A stretch of 16,293 bases of DNA from an uncultured Collinsella sp. (lineage in GTDB: Bacteria > Actinomycetota > Coriobacteriia > Coriobacteriales > Coriobacteriaceae). Below are positions 7,522 through 14,694 of this stretch, in pieces. The stretch covers positions 1 through 16,293 of the forward strand of contig CATVQO010000018.1 in assembly GCA_958346165.1 (NCBI GenBank). Reading direction: 5' to 3'. A program made the translations under genes and the position numbers. The notes under the pieces were generated by a model. It did not search any database. It was given only the letters and a program-made list of their open reading frames with translations, and was not told the DNA's origin. Numbering within the stretch: position 1 is the stretch's first letter; each line of letters starts with the position of its first letter.

Positions 7522-8895
7522 ATGGACATAACCATCTCCCTTATCACCACCCTCGTTTTGACCCTCATCAACGGCTACTTCTCTATGTCCGAGATGGCGC
7601 TCACCACGGCCAAGCGCGCCGTGCTGGAGCACGAGGCCGAGGAAGGCGACAAGCGCGCCGAGCGTGCCATTAAGCTGGCTGCCGACTCCGACCAGCTGCT
7701 CGCCACCATCCAGGTCGCCATCACGCTCGTGGGCTTCGCCTCGTCCGCCGTCGCCTCGACGAGTCTGTCCGACCCGCTCGCCACGTGGCTCATGAGCTTT
7801 GGCATCGCGCCGCTCTCCGCCATCGCGCGCGGCCTGGCGCCGGTCATCATCACCGTCGCGGTCGCCTTCGTGTCCATCGTGATCGGCGAGCTTGTGCCCA
7901 AGCGCATCGGCCTGGCCAACGCCGAAGGCGTGTCCAAGCAGGTCGTGGGGCCGTTGTCGTTTTTCCAAAAGATCGCCCGTCCGCTCGTGTGGCTGACCGG
8001 CGCTTGCTCCGATGGCCTGGCCCGCATCCTGCGCATCAAGAGTGCCGACGACCGTCAGAACGTCTCGGAAGAAGAGATCAAGTACATGGTCTCGGAGCAG
8101 GACGACCTGCTCGACGAGGAAAAGCGCATGATCCACGAGATCTTCGACCTGGGCGACACCGTGGCTCGCGAGGTCATGGTGCCGCGCGTGGACACCACCA
8201 TGTGCGAGGACGACGAGACGGTCGCCGATGTGCTGTCCACCATGCGCCAGACCGGCTTTAGCCGCATCCCCGTCTATCACGAGGATCCCGACAACGTCGC
8301 CGGCATCGCGCACATCAAGGACCTGATTCAGCCCGCGCTCGACGGCAAGGGCGACCAGCCCATCGCCGGCTTTTTGCGCGACGCCACCTTTGTGCCCGAC
8401 ACCAAGGACATCCTGCCGCTGCTGTCCGAGATGCAGACCTCGCACGACCAGATCGTGGTGGTCGTGGACGAGTACGGCGGCACGGCCGGCATCATCACCA
8501 TCGAGGACATCGTCGAGGAGATCGTCGGCGAGATCGAGGACGAGTTCGACCCCGACAACAAGTACCTCACGCGCCTTTCGCGCCGCGAGTGGCTTGTCGA
8601 TGGGCGTTTTTCGTGCGATGACGCGATTGAGCTTGGTTGGCCGCTCGAGGAAAGCGATGATTATGAGACCATCGCCGGCTGGATTTTGGAGCTTTGCGAC
8701 TCGGTGCCCGACATCGGAGAGGTGTTTGAGGTCGCGGGGTACAAGTTCAAGGTGCAGTCGATGCGTGGCCAGCGCATCTCGCTCATTCGCGTGATTGCTC
8801 CGGCCGAAACCGATAAGAAGGATTCCGAGTCTTCGGCAGAGAAGCCGGCGGCGTCGGGTGCGGGCTCTGTGGATCCGCACGATGGCGACGAGTAG
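7522..8895 (+). CDS. CNNM/CorC-type membrane protein (DUF21, CBS pair, CorC_HlyC domain)
   Basis: This 457-residue protein is a member of the family often labelled hemolysin C-like or CorB/CorC. The bacterial and human (CNNM) members are linked to magnesium export or magnesium-dependent ion transport. The order is a DUF21 membrane domain (about 1-185, with NGYFSMSEMAL at 17-27 and GELVPKR at 122-128), a linker helix with a basic/acidic SEEEIKYMV motif (182-190), and a CBS pair (about 216-335, ending in DEYGGTAGIITIEDIVEEI). A C-terminal CorC_HlyC domain (about 350-430) and a short disordered acidic tail follow. The CBS pair normally binds ATP-Mg. GGAGGT is 14 bases before the ATG, a long spacing. 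The stop is 24 bases before the next gene, so these two form an operon. The direction and ion of transport are family inference. Confidence 0.92.
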   Translation: MDITISLITTLVLTLINGYFSMSEMALTTAKRAVLEHEAEEGDKRAERAIKLAADSDQLLATIQVAITLVGFASSAVASTSLSDPLATWLMSFGIAPLSAIARGLAPVIITVAVAFVSIVIGELVPKRIGLANAEGVSKQVVGPLSFFQKIARPLVWLTGACSDGLARILRIKSADDRQNVSEEEIKYMVSEQDDLLDEEKRMIHEIFDLGDTVAREVMVPRVDTTMCEDDETVADVLSTMRQTGFSRIPVYHEDPDNVAGIAHIKDLIQPALDGKGDQPIAGFLRDATFVPDTKDILPLLSEMQTSHDQIVVVVDEYGGTAGIITIEDIVEEIVGEIEDEFDPDNKYLTRLSRREWLVDGRFSCDDAIELGWPLEESDDYETIAGWILELCDSVPDIGEVFEVAGYKFKVQSMRGQRISLIRVIAPAETDKKDSESSAEKPAASGAGSVDPHDGDE

Positions 8896-8919
8896 GGCAA
8901 GGAAGAGTAGGGGAGAGTT

Positions 8920-9753
8920 ATGGCAGGCCTGTTCAACATCCTTAAGGTCACCGTCAGCGAGGACAAGATCTGCGCGCATGTGCTGGTGAACCCCGGCATG
9001 CCGCTCATGACCTCGGAGGATATCGAGGCCACGGCGCGCGTGTATTACCTGGTGCCGGCGATTGCCAAGCACCTGTGCCTGGGTGATTCCGGTCGCGAGT
9101 TCCAGGACTGCATGGGCCAGACCGAGCTTTGCCACCTGCTGGAGCACGTGACGGTCGAGCTCATGAACGAGACCGGGCTTGCCGGCAGCATCTCGTGCGG
9201 CCGCACGCGCGTAAGCGAGCACGACGAGCGCGTTTTTGAGGTTGAGCTTTCGTGCCCCGACGACGCGCTGGCCATCGGTGCGCTGTCTTCGGCCACCTTT
9301 ATGATGGACTGGGCGTACCTGCACGCCGACCAGCCTGCCCCCGACGTGGAAGGCACGGTCGCGGGCCTGCGCAACCTGGTGCTGGGCATGCGCGCCGAGG
9401 CCGAGGGCAAGGATCCTCACGAGGCCGTCGCCGCTGCGAACGGCGAAGATGCTGCCGAGGACGAGGGCTCTGACGAGGGCGATGTGCCGGTTGACGCCGA
9501 GCCCGTTGCCGATGCGACCGCCGAGCCCGTTCCCACCGAGCCCCAGGGCGTCCCCAACTTTGACGACGAGCCCCAGGTGGCGATTGATACCGAGGGCGCG
9601 GTTGCCGAGAACCACGAGGCCTCCGCTGCCGTCTTTGGCGGTGCGGCGACGGTTCCGGCAGGACCTGCGCATGAGGGCGGTCTGCCGCTCGTGGACGGCG
9701 CCGGCGAGGACCCGGGTGCCACGGTGACCATGCCGGCTATGCCTCAGGAGTAG
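8920..9753 (+). CDS. Stand-alone protein resembling the N-terminal domain of cyanophycin synthetase
   Basis: This 277-residue cytoplasmic protein has an ordered first part (1-160) and a low-complexity tail (161-277) rich in Glu, Asp, Ala and Pro. The segment CHLLEHVTVELMNETGLAGS followed by ISCGRTRV (71-98) resembles the conserved HLLEHVALELQ..AG...FGRTR region in the N-terminal domain of cyanophycin synthetases. The ATP-grasp and Mur-ligase domains of those enzymes are absent, and no catalytic motif is visible. I therefore make no enzymatic claim; binding of a peptide or polymer, or a structural role, is possible. GGGGAGA lies a few bases before the ATG and the gene follows the CNNM-type gene by 24 bases, so the two are probably cotranscribed. 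A database would probably list it as hypothetical. Confidence 0.75.
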   Translation: MAGLFNILKVTVSEDKICAHVLVNPGMPLMTSEDIEATARVYYLVPAIAKHLCLGDSGREFQDCMGQTELCHLLEHVTVELMNETGLAGSISCGRTRVSEHDERVFEVELSCPDDALAIGALSSATFMMDWAYLHADQPAPDVEGTVAGLRNLVLGMRAEAEGKDPHEAVAAANGEDAAEDEGSDEGDVPVDAEPVADATAEPVPTEPQGVPNFDDEPQVAIDTEGAVAENHEASAAVFGGAATVPAGPAHEGGLPLVDGAGEDPGATVTMPAMPQE

Positions 9754-9832
9754 GCCTACGCGTTTATCACCATCACGTACCTGCGCCTTTGCCGTACGCA
9801 GATGAGCGGAGCGGCAAGTGATGCGCTGCGGG

Positions 9833-9838
9833 TATAAT
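9833..9838 (+). promoter_or_regulatory. Consensus -10 element upstream of the YtxH-like gene
   Basis: A perfect TATAAT occurs 51 bases before the start at 9890, in the 136-base gap after the previous gene. No convincing -35 lies 16-18 bases upstream, so the promoter may depend on an activator or on flanking contacts. Confidence 0.5.
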
Positions 9839-9889
9839 GGACAGCATTCAAACGGTGGGCACCGACGTGCCCGCAGGAGAGGAATGATC

Positions 9890-10279
9890 ATGGGTAAGAC
9901 TTTCAGCTTTGTCTCCGGCGCACTTTTTGGTGCCGCTGCCGGCGCTATTGTCGGCGTTGCTCTGGCCCCGCGCTCGGGCGCCGAGACCCGCGCCATGGCT
10001 GCCGATATCGCCAACGACGCCTGGGACAATATGCGCGACACCTACGAGCACAGCGCCGAGGAGGCCCGTGCTGCGGTGAATGACTTTGGCCCGATGGTCG
10101 ACGCCAAGACCGATGACCTGCGCGCCAAGGTCGATCTGGCCCGCGAGCGCATGGACCAGCTGCGCGAGCAGCTCAACGATGCCATCTCGGGTGGCAACGT
10201 GACGCCCGCCGCCGACGTCGTGGTCGAGAACGCCGTCGAGGCTGATACCGAGGCTGCGGAGCCCTCGACCGAGGCATAA
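9890..10279 (+). CDS. YtxH domain-containing protein
   Basis: This small protein (129 residues) begins with a hydrophobic Gly/Ala-rich segment (about 6-27) containing GALFGAAAGAIVGVALAPRSG, the hallmark of YtxH-type proteins. A charged amphipathic helical region (about 30-100) and a short acidic tail follow. The N-terminal segment probably anchors it in the membrane. YtxH proteins are associated with general or envelope stress in other bacteria, but a molecular function is not known. I chose ATG at 9890 because AGGAGAGG (9875-9882) is 7 bases upstream; the ATG two codons earlier would be too close. Its TAA stop shares one base with the ATG of the next gene (TAATG), a tight translational coupling. 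Confidence 0.85.
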   Translation: MGKTFSFVSGALFGAAAGAIVGVALAPRSGAETRAMAADIANDAWDNMRDTYEHSAEEARAAVNDFGPMVDAKTDDLRAKVDLARERMDQLREQLNDAISGGNVTPAADVVVENAVEADTEAAEPSTEA

Positions 10280-11034
10280 TGCGCGCCGGGGATTTTGTCG
10301 GCGCCAAGATCTATCGCAAGCCTACCGAGGACAGGCGCATCAAAAAGGACGGCACGCCGCGCAGCCCTAAAAAGCTCGGAAAGATTCACTTTCCGGTCTT
10401 TACCCCGGGCGGTACGCGCGTGGTCGGCTTTATGGTCCGCCAGTCTGATATCGCGGGCATGATCGAGCGCCCCGACCGATTCGTAGCGCTCGACGCCATT
10501 GGTGTCTACGAGGGCGCCATTGCGGTCGATGACGTCAAGGACACGTACGATGCCGCCGCTGCCAAGCGCCTCGACATCAACCTGGACGATTGCATCATCT
10601 GGGTCGGTATGGACGTGCGCACGGAATCAGGCGACGTCGTGGGCTATTGCTCGGACGTTGAGTTCAAGCCACGCTCGGGCATCGTGCAGGCATTCTATGT
10701 GACCGCCGGTGCTGCTTCGAGTGTTTTGGTTGGTGACACGCAGGTGCCGCCGACGATGCTGCGCGGCTATGCGGACGGCGCGATGATTGTTTCGGACGAG
10801 GTCAAGTCGCTCGGGTATTCGGGCGGTGCGGCTGCCAAGGCCGCCGAGGCCAGCGTCGTGGTGGGCGACAAGGTCAAAAAGGGCGCCAAGGTGCTCGACG
10901 ACAAGGGATCGGTTGCCGTGGACAAGGGCAGTCGCGCACTGGGCAAGCAGCTCGGCAAGACGCGCGGCATGTTCAAGGCCTTTAAGGACGAATACCAAAA
11001 GGCGAGCGGAGGCTCGTCAAAAGCTACAAAATAG
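10279..11034 (+). CDS. PRC-barrel domain protein
   Basis: This 251-residue soluble protein has two PRC-barrel-like segments. The first covers about 1-75, beginning MRAGDFVGAKIY and ending near the PDRFVALDAI strand. The second covers about 105-165, with the WVGMDVRTESGDVVGYCSDV pattern, which is the typical core of PRC-barrels. A Gly/Ala linker and a Lys-rich C-terminal tail (about 195-251) follow; the tail could bind nucleic acid, acidic lipid or the cell envelope. PRC-barrels act in RNA processing (RimM), photosynthetic reaction centres and membrane-associated adaptor proteins. Translation is coupled to the YtxH-like gene by a one-base stop/start overlap, so the two products probably work together at the membrane. 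Confidence 0.8.
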   Translation: MRAGDFVGAKIYRKPTEDRRIKKDGTPRSPKKLGKIHFPVFTPGGTRVVGFMVRQSDIAGMIERPDRFVALDAIGVYEGAIAVDDVKDTYDAAAAKRLDINLDDCIIWVGMDVRTESGDVVGYCSDVEFKPRSGIVQAFYVTAGAASSVLVGDTQVPPTMLRGYADGAMIVSDEVKSLGYSGGAAAKAAEASVVVGDKVKKGAKVLDDKGSVAVDKGSRALGKQLGKTRGMFKAFKDEYQKASGGSSKATK

Positions 11035-11055
11035 CGACGTACCAAATGATGGGAG

Positions 11056-11090
11056 GCAAGCCGGAGACCTGTTGCTCCGGCTTGCTGTGT
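11056..11090 (+). terminator. Stem-loop after the PRC-barrel gene (weak terminator or intercistronic hairpin)
   Basis: A perfect 11-bp stem, GCAAGCCGGAG (11056-11066) with CTCCGGCTTGC (11075-11085), has an 8-base loop and is followed by TGTGTTTA. The tail is only moderately T-rich, and the ribosome binding site of the next gene begins about 10 bases later. Confidence 0.6.
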
Positions 11091-11106
11091 TTATGGGGGA
11101 GGGCAC

Positions 11107-12513
11107 ATGCGCCAAAACGGATCCAACTTAAACGAGCGTTCGGGTGCGCGTCCGACGGCGCGCCGCGATTTGGGGCAGCTGCCCAGCGGTCAGCGCAAGC
11201 GTCACCGTAAGCCCGGCGCGATGTACCTCAACCATAGCCGCGGGTTTAGCGACCGCAGTGCGCGCATCGGCAACAGCCGTACGCCCCGTCGTTCGTCTCG
11301 CCTGCCCTACGCGCTCATCGCCGTGGGTTGCGCGCTCGTGCTGTTTATCGCTGCCGTCGTGGGCTACGTCAACCGCAGTGTGGACGTGGAGCTCAACGGC
11401 CAGAAGACCGCGGTGCGTGTGGGCTCTACGCTGCAGAATCTCATCGACGACCAGGAGTTGACTGACACCTACGACGCAGGCGACCTGCTGGCCGTCGATG
11501 ACAGCGTGCTCAAGCGCCATGGGGGCGAAAAGCTGTCGGTGAAGGTCGACGGCAAGCGCGTGAAGCAGGGCAAATGGGATAGCCGCGAACTCGAGGGCGG
11601 CGAGAAGGTGACGGTCAAGGATGGCCGTAACACTTACGAGAAGCACGAGGTTCAGGCTACGGTTATCGAGCCCAAGCTCAAGGTCGAGGGCACGGGCGCT
11701 ATCGAGTATGTGCAGACATGGGGTGTCCAGGGCCGATCCGAGGTGTGGGTTGGTGAGCAGTCAGGCAAGACGCAAGACCGCGGCGAGGTTGTGCCCGCCA
11801 CCGATTGCGTTGTTACGTGCGCCTGCGTGGCGCCCAAGGGCAACAAAAAGTACGTGGCACTGACGTTTGACGAGGGTCCGAGCGGCGCCACCAAACAGAT
11901 CTTGCAGGTGCTCAAGGAAAAGGGCGTCACCGCGACGTTCTTCCTTTCGGGCGATGCGGCCGAGGCCTCGCCTGCCACGGCCAAGGCGATTGTCGACGCC
12001 GGGTGCGAGATCGGATCCAACAGCTACAGCGACGATTCGCTCAAGGGTCAGGACCGTGAGGCGGTACGCGAACAGATCACGAAAGGCACCGATGCGATTA
12101 AGTCGGCGACCGGCGTGAAGACGATGCTGCTGCGTGCTCCCTACGCTGCCTTTGACGAACAAAACTGGATTGATGCGATGGACCTGGTCTCCGCCGTGGT
12201 CTCGTGGAATATTGACTCGGGCGACTGGCTGCTCAACGGTGCCGACGAGCAGGTCTCGACGGTGCTCGATTCGGTGACGCCGGGCAATATCGTGCTGCTC
12301 ACCGATAGAGACGAATGCGCCGAGCAGACACTCGAGGCGCTGCCGCAGATTATCGACGGCCTCATTGCCGACGGCTACAAGATCGTGACGCTCAGCGACC
12401 TGGTCAAGACGGACACGTCGTTGAGCAAAAAGCTCACCTCGCTGACGAAGGCCACCATGCCCAAGGACGCCGTGTTCCCCCAGCTTGCCGAGGACGACGA
12501 CACCACAGAGTAG
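11107..12513 (+). CDS. Membrane-anchored polysaccharide deacetylase-like protein with degenerate active site
   Basis: The 468-residue protein has a long basic cytoplasmic N-terminus (1-66), one membrane helix (about 68-88) and an extracytoplasmic part. Residues about 91-180 look like a small beta-rich domain, possibly of the DUF348/ubiquitin-like kind. Residues about 248-435 follow the NodB deacetylase fold. The five NodB motifs can be traced, but key residues are altered. TFDDGP is TFDEGP (253-258). The zinc motif HxxxH is N305xxxD309 in IGSNSYSDD. RAPY (343-346) and DSGDW (370-374) are kept. The catalytic His of the LLH motif is Thr399 (VLLTD). A zinc-dependent deacetylase would not be expected to work with these changes, so the protein may bind glycan without cleaving it. 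GGGGGAGGG precedes the ATG. The TAG stop is also the start of repeat copy C. Confidence 0.87.
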   Translation: MRQNGSNLNERSGARPTARRDLGQLPSGQRKRHRKPGAMYLNHSRGFSDRSARIGNSRTPRRSSRLPYALIAVGCALVLFIAAVVGYVNRSVDVELNGQKTAVRVGSTLQNLIDDQELTDTYDAGDLLAVDDSVLKRHGGEKLSVKVDGKRVKQGKWDSRELEGGEKVTVKDGRNTYEKHEVQATVIEPKLKVEGTGAIEYVQTWGVQGRSEVWVGEQSGKTQDRGEVVPATDCVVTCACVAPKGNKKYVALTFDEGPSGATKQILQVLKEKGVTATFFLSGDAAEASPATAKAIVDAGCEIGSNSYSDDSLKGQDREAVREQITKGTDAIKSATGVKTMLLRAPYAAFDEQNWIDAMDLVSAVVSWNIDSGDWLLNGADEQVSTVLDSVTPGNIVLLTDRDECAEQTLEALPQIIDGLIADGYKIVTLSDLVKTDTSLSKKLTSLTKATMPKDAVFPQLAEDDDTTE

Positions 12514-12550
12514 TCATTGGGTAGTCGTTTAAGAGCGTCCCCAATGGCTA
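12511..12550 (+). repeat. Short hairpin repeat, copy C (contains the stop codon of the deacetylase-like gene)
   Basis: TAGTCATTGGG (12511-12521) can pair with CCCAATGGCTA (12540-12550), using one G-T pair. An inner TAGTCGTT (12522-12529) can instead pair with AATGGCTA (12543-12550), using two G-T pairs. The centre is TAAGAGCGTCCCC. The first three bases are the TAG stop of the preceding gene, as in copy B. Confidence 0.78.
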
Positions 12551-12624
12551 TGTCACGGATGCGTCAGCGTTTGGTATGCCTGCAATGTGCAGCGCATAAA
12601 TTCGATGCCGCAGGGCGATGCTGA

Positions 12625-12633
12625 TGCTATAGT
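12625..12633 (+). promoter_or_regulatory. Extended -10 promoter of the magnesium operon leader
   Basis: TGCTATAGT is an extended -10 element (TATAGT at 12628-12633). No good -35 is visible at the right distance. A start near 12640 would give a leader of about 200 nt before the coding region at 12842. Confidence 0.5.
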
Positions 12634-12639
12634 TACTGC

Positions 12640-12841
12640 GGTTAATGAGGGTCAAGAGAAAGGTTACAGGTGAAATCCAAACCTCGACCATACAGTCGAT
12701 GACCCCATGCAGGTGCTTTTTGCGCATGCACGGGGTGTAAGCGTCGAGCGGCGTGCCGCCCGCGCATGCGTATACATATCCAGAAGCCCCCGGACGCCGC
12801 ACGCGCGGCCGCGTTCGGAGGAATAATGATGGGGAGCACCA
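12640..12841 (+). ncRNA. Candidate structured 5' leader of the MgtE-like/NRMT operon
   Basis: About 200 bases lie between the predicted start and the first gene. A strong hairpin is formed by ACCCCATGCAGGTGC (12702-12716), the loop TTTTT, and GCGCATGCACGGGGT (12722-12736), with two internal mismatches. CTCGAC (12673-12678) can pair with GTCGAG (12743-12748) to enclose it. A GC palindrome, CGCGGCCGCG (12804-12813), lies just before the ribosome binding site. I cannot match it to the M-box (ykoK), cobalamin or yybP-ykoY riboswitch consensus. An alternative is a plain long leader without a switch. Confidence 0.4.
12645..12740 (+). CDS. Possible 31-codon leader peptide
   Basis: An ATG about five bases after the predicted transcription start opens a 31-codon frame ending in TAA (12738-12740). 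The product would be basic (starting MRVKRKVTGE) and contains a Pro-Cys-Arg-Cys stretch encoded within the left arm of the leader hairpin. No ribosome binding site is visible, so translation would have to be nearly leaderless. It overlaps the hairpin at 12702-12736, the arrangement expected if translation controlled folding. It could equally be chance. Confidence 0.22.
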   Translation: MRVKRKVTGEIQTSTIQSMTPCRCFLRMHGV

Positions 12842-14686
12842 TTGAATTATCTGAGTGAGATGCTCAAATTGCCGGTCTTGGACGTCGATGGCGAAAAGCT
12901 CGGCGTGGTCAACGATTTTGGTATTGCTACCGGCGAAGTTTTTCCACACGTGACGTCGCTCGCGTTCCGCGGTCCCGGCAAGACGCCGTTTATGATCAGC
13001 TGGCGCAAATGGGTCGACCGTATCGACGAGACGGGTGTACACCTTAAGACGTCGGCCACCGAAATCCGTTTTTCGTACCTGCAGCCGACCGAACTCTTGC
13101 TTGCCCGCGACGTGCTCAACAAGCAGATTGTCGACACGCAGGGCATGAAGGTCGTGCGCGTAAACGACATCAAGTTTTCCATGTCGGGCGAAAACCAGCT
13201 GCGCCTGCTGGGCGCCGAGGTCGGTGCCCGCGGTCTGCTACGCGCCATCAGCCCCGCGCTCGAGCATATCGTCGAAGGCTTTATGAAGCACCTGGGCAAG
13301 CCGCTCAGTGAGGACATCATCGCTTGGTCCTACATGGACCTGCTCGACCGCTCGACCAAGAACATTCAACTCTCGGTGTCGCACAAGACGCTCGGCGAGC
13401 TGCACCCTGCCGACATCGCCGACATTATCGAGCAGCTCGACCCGCGCCTGCGTGCGCAGGTGTTTGCGCAGCTCGATACTGCCCAGGCCGCCGAGGCCAT
13501 CTCGGAGTTCGATGACGACGAGCTTATGACCGAGATGCTCGAGGGCCTGTCCGATACCGACGCATCGTCGATGCTGGCCATGATGGACCCGGACGACGCT
13601 GCCGACCTGATCGACGAACTCGATTATGAGAAGGCCGAGAAGCTCCTGCGCCTGATGGGCGTCAAGGAGGAGAAGGCGATTCGTAATCTGCTGGGCTACG
13701 AGGACAACACCGCCGGCCGCATCATGACCTCGGAGTTTGTCTCGCTGCCCGCCACGGCAACGGTCGGTGACGCCATCGAGGCGATTCGCAAGCTCGACGA
13801 GGACTTTGAGAGCGTCTATTACGTCTATACCGAGGACCCGAGCGGCATGCTGACGGGCGTGCTTTCGCTGCGCACGCTGATCGTGGCCGACCGCGACGCC
13901 ACGCTGGGCCAGCTCGCCTATCGCGATCTGGTCTACGTGTCACCCGACGAGGACCAGGAAGACGTGACGGACGAGATGACCAAGTACGACCTGGTTGCCA
14001 TCCCTGTCTGCGACGAGAACCGTCATATCCTGGGCATCGTGACCTTCGACGACGCCATGGACGTTATTGCCGAGGAGCATCAGGAGGACCTGCAGATCGC
14101 CGGTGTCGGCTCGGGCGATAGCGCGTCGGACGACTCGACGAACGTGCTCAGCTGGTTCGTGCATCGTCAGTACTGGGTCGTCGTGTGGGGCATCGCCTCG
14201 TGCATCATGGCAACGGTGCTGGGGACGGCGCTGGGCTCCGCGCGTTTGGTGGTGTTCCCCATGTGCGCCATGCCGCTCGTGTTGCTGGCTGCCTCGCGTA
14301 TGGTGTCGTTCGTCAAGAACTACTTCCTGGAGTATGACGGTCACGACGACGAGCCCAAGCCGTATCTGGGGTTCTTCTTCCAGAGCACGGGCATGGGCCT
14401 GATTCTGTCACTCGTGACCTATCTGTGCGCCCAGCTGGTGCGCACCGCTGCGTTCCCCGATGCGCCCATGTTTGAGAAGCAACTCTTTACCGGGTGCTTT
14501 AATATCGCTGCCATCATTTGCCTGGTTGGCAACATGAGCGCCGTGATTTACCTGATGGTGCTGTTCTGGCGTGACGAGCATGACCTCAACACGTCGGGCA
14601 CCGCCATGAACGTTATTGCCGTCATGATCTCGTGCGTAGCGTACTGCGCCGCTGCGGTGCTGCTCACCATGTCGGTCATGGGTTAG
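12842..14686 (+). CDS. MgtE-like protein: PRC barrel, MgtE_N, CBS pair and atypical membrane domain
   Basis: The 614-residue protein begins with PRC-barrel-like segments (about 1-80 and 85-150), the first starting YLSEMLKLPVLDVDGEKLG. An MgtE_N helical domain follows (about 183-287, with LHPADIADIIEQLD and DPDDAADLIDEL repeats), then a CBS pair (about 295-412, with AGRIMTSEFVSLP and VTFDDAMDVIAEE). After the usual EDLQIAGV linker come five predicted helices (about 440-462, 468-488, 512-535, 548-575, 588-610). In MgtE channels the membrane domain carries a GGNxGxQ-like motif and a conserved Asp in the last helix. I see neither here, although DLNTSGTAMN (581-590) aligns with the DPAxxSGP turn. 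It may be a magnesium sensor rather than a channel. Start TTG 12842 has GGGGAG 5 bases upstream. The next gene follows by 8 bases. Confidence 0.88.
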   Translation: MNYLSEMLKLPVLDVDGEKLGVVNDFGIATGEVFPHVTSLAFRGPGKTPFMISWRKWVDRIDETGVHLKTSATEIRFSYLQPTELLLARDVLNKQIVDTQGMKVVRVNDIKFSMSGENQLRLLGAEVGARGLLRAISPALEHIVEGFMKHLGKPLSEDIIAWSYMDLLDRSTKNIQLSVSHKTLGELHPADIADIIEQLDPRLRAQVFAQLDTAQAAEAISEFDDDELMTEMLEGLSDTDASSMLAMMDPDDAADLIDELDYEKAEKLLRLMGVKEEKAIRNLLGYEDNTAGRIMTSEFVSLPATATVGDAIEAIRKLDEDFESVYYVYTEDPSGMLTGVLSLRTLIVADRDATLGQLAYRDLVYVSPDEDQEDVTDEMTKYDLVAIPVCDENRHILGIVTFDDAMDVIAEEHQEDLQIAGVGSGDSASDDSTNVLSWFVHRQYWVVVWGIASCIMATVLGTALGSARLVVFPMCAMPLVLLAASRMVSFVKNYFLEYDGHDDEPKPYLGFFFQSTGMGLILSLVTYLCAQLVRTAAFPDAPMFEKQLFTGCFNIAAIICLVGNMSAVIYLMVLFWRDEHDLNTSGTAMNVIAVMISCVAYCAAAVLLTMSVMG

Positions 14687-14694
14687 GTGGTCGC

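Noticed and set aside
7462..10041. An 859-codon open frame on the - strand
   Set aside because: It lies opposite three well-recognised + strand genes (CNNM-type, CphA_N-like, YtxH); its translation is Arg/His/Gly-rich without domains. It is a typical high-GC shadow frame.
12640..12760. Possible M-box or cobalamin riboswitch (GGTGAAATCC at 12669 region, CCCC and TGTAAGCG words)
   Set aside because: Only short words agree. The conserved GCUGCUGCCC block of the M-box and the full CCCCCGCAACTGT block of the cobalamin switch are missing.
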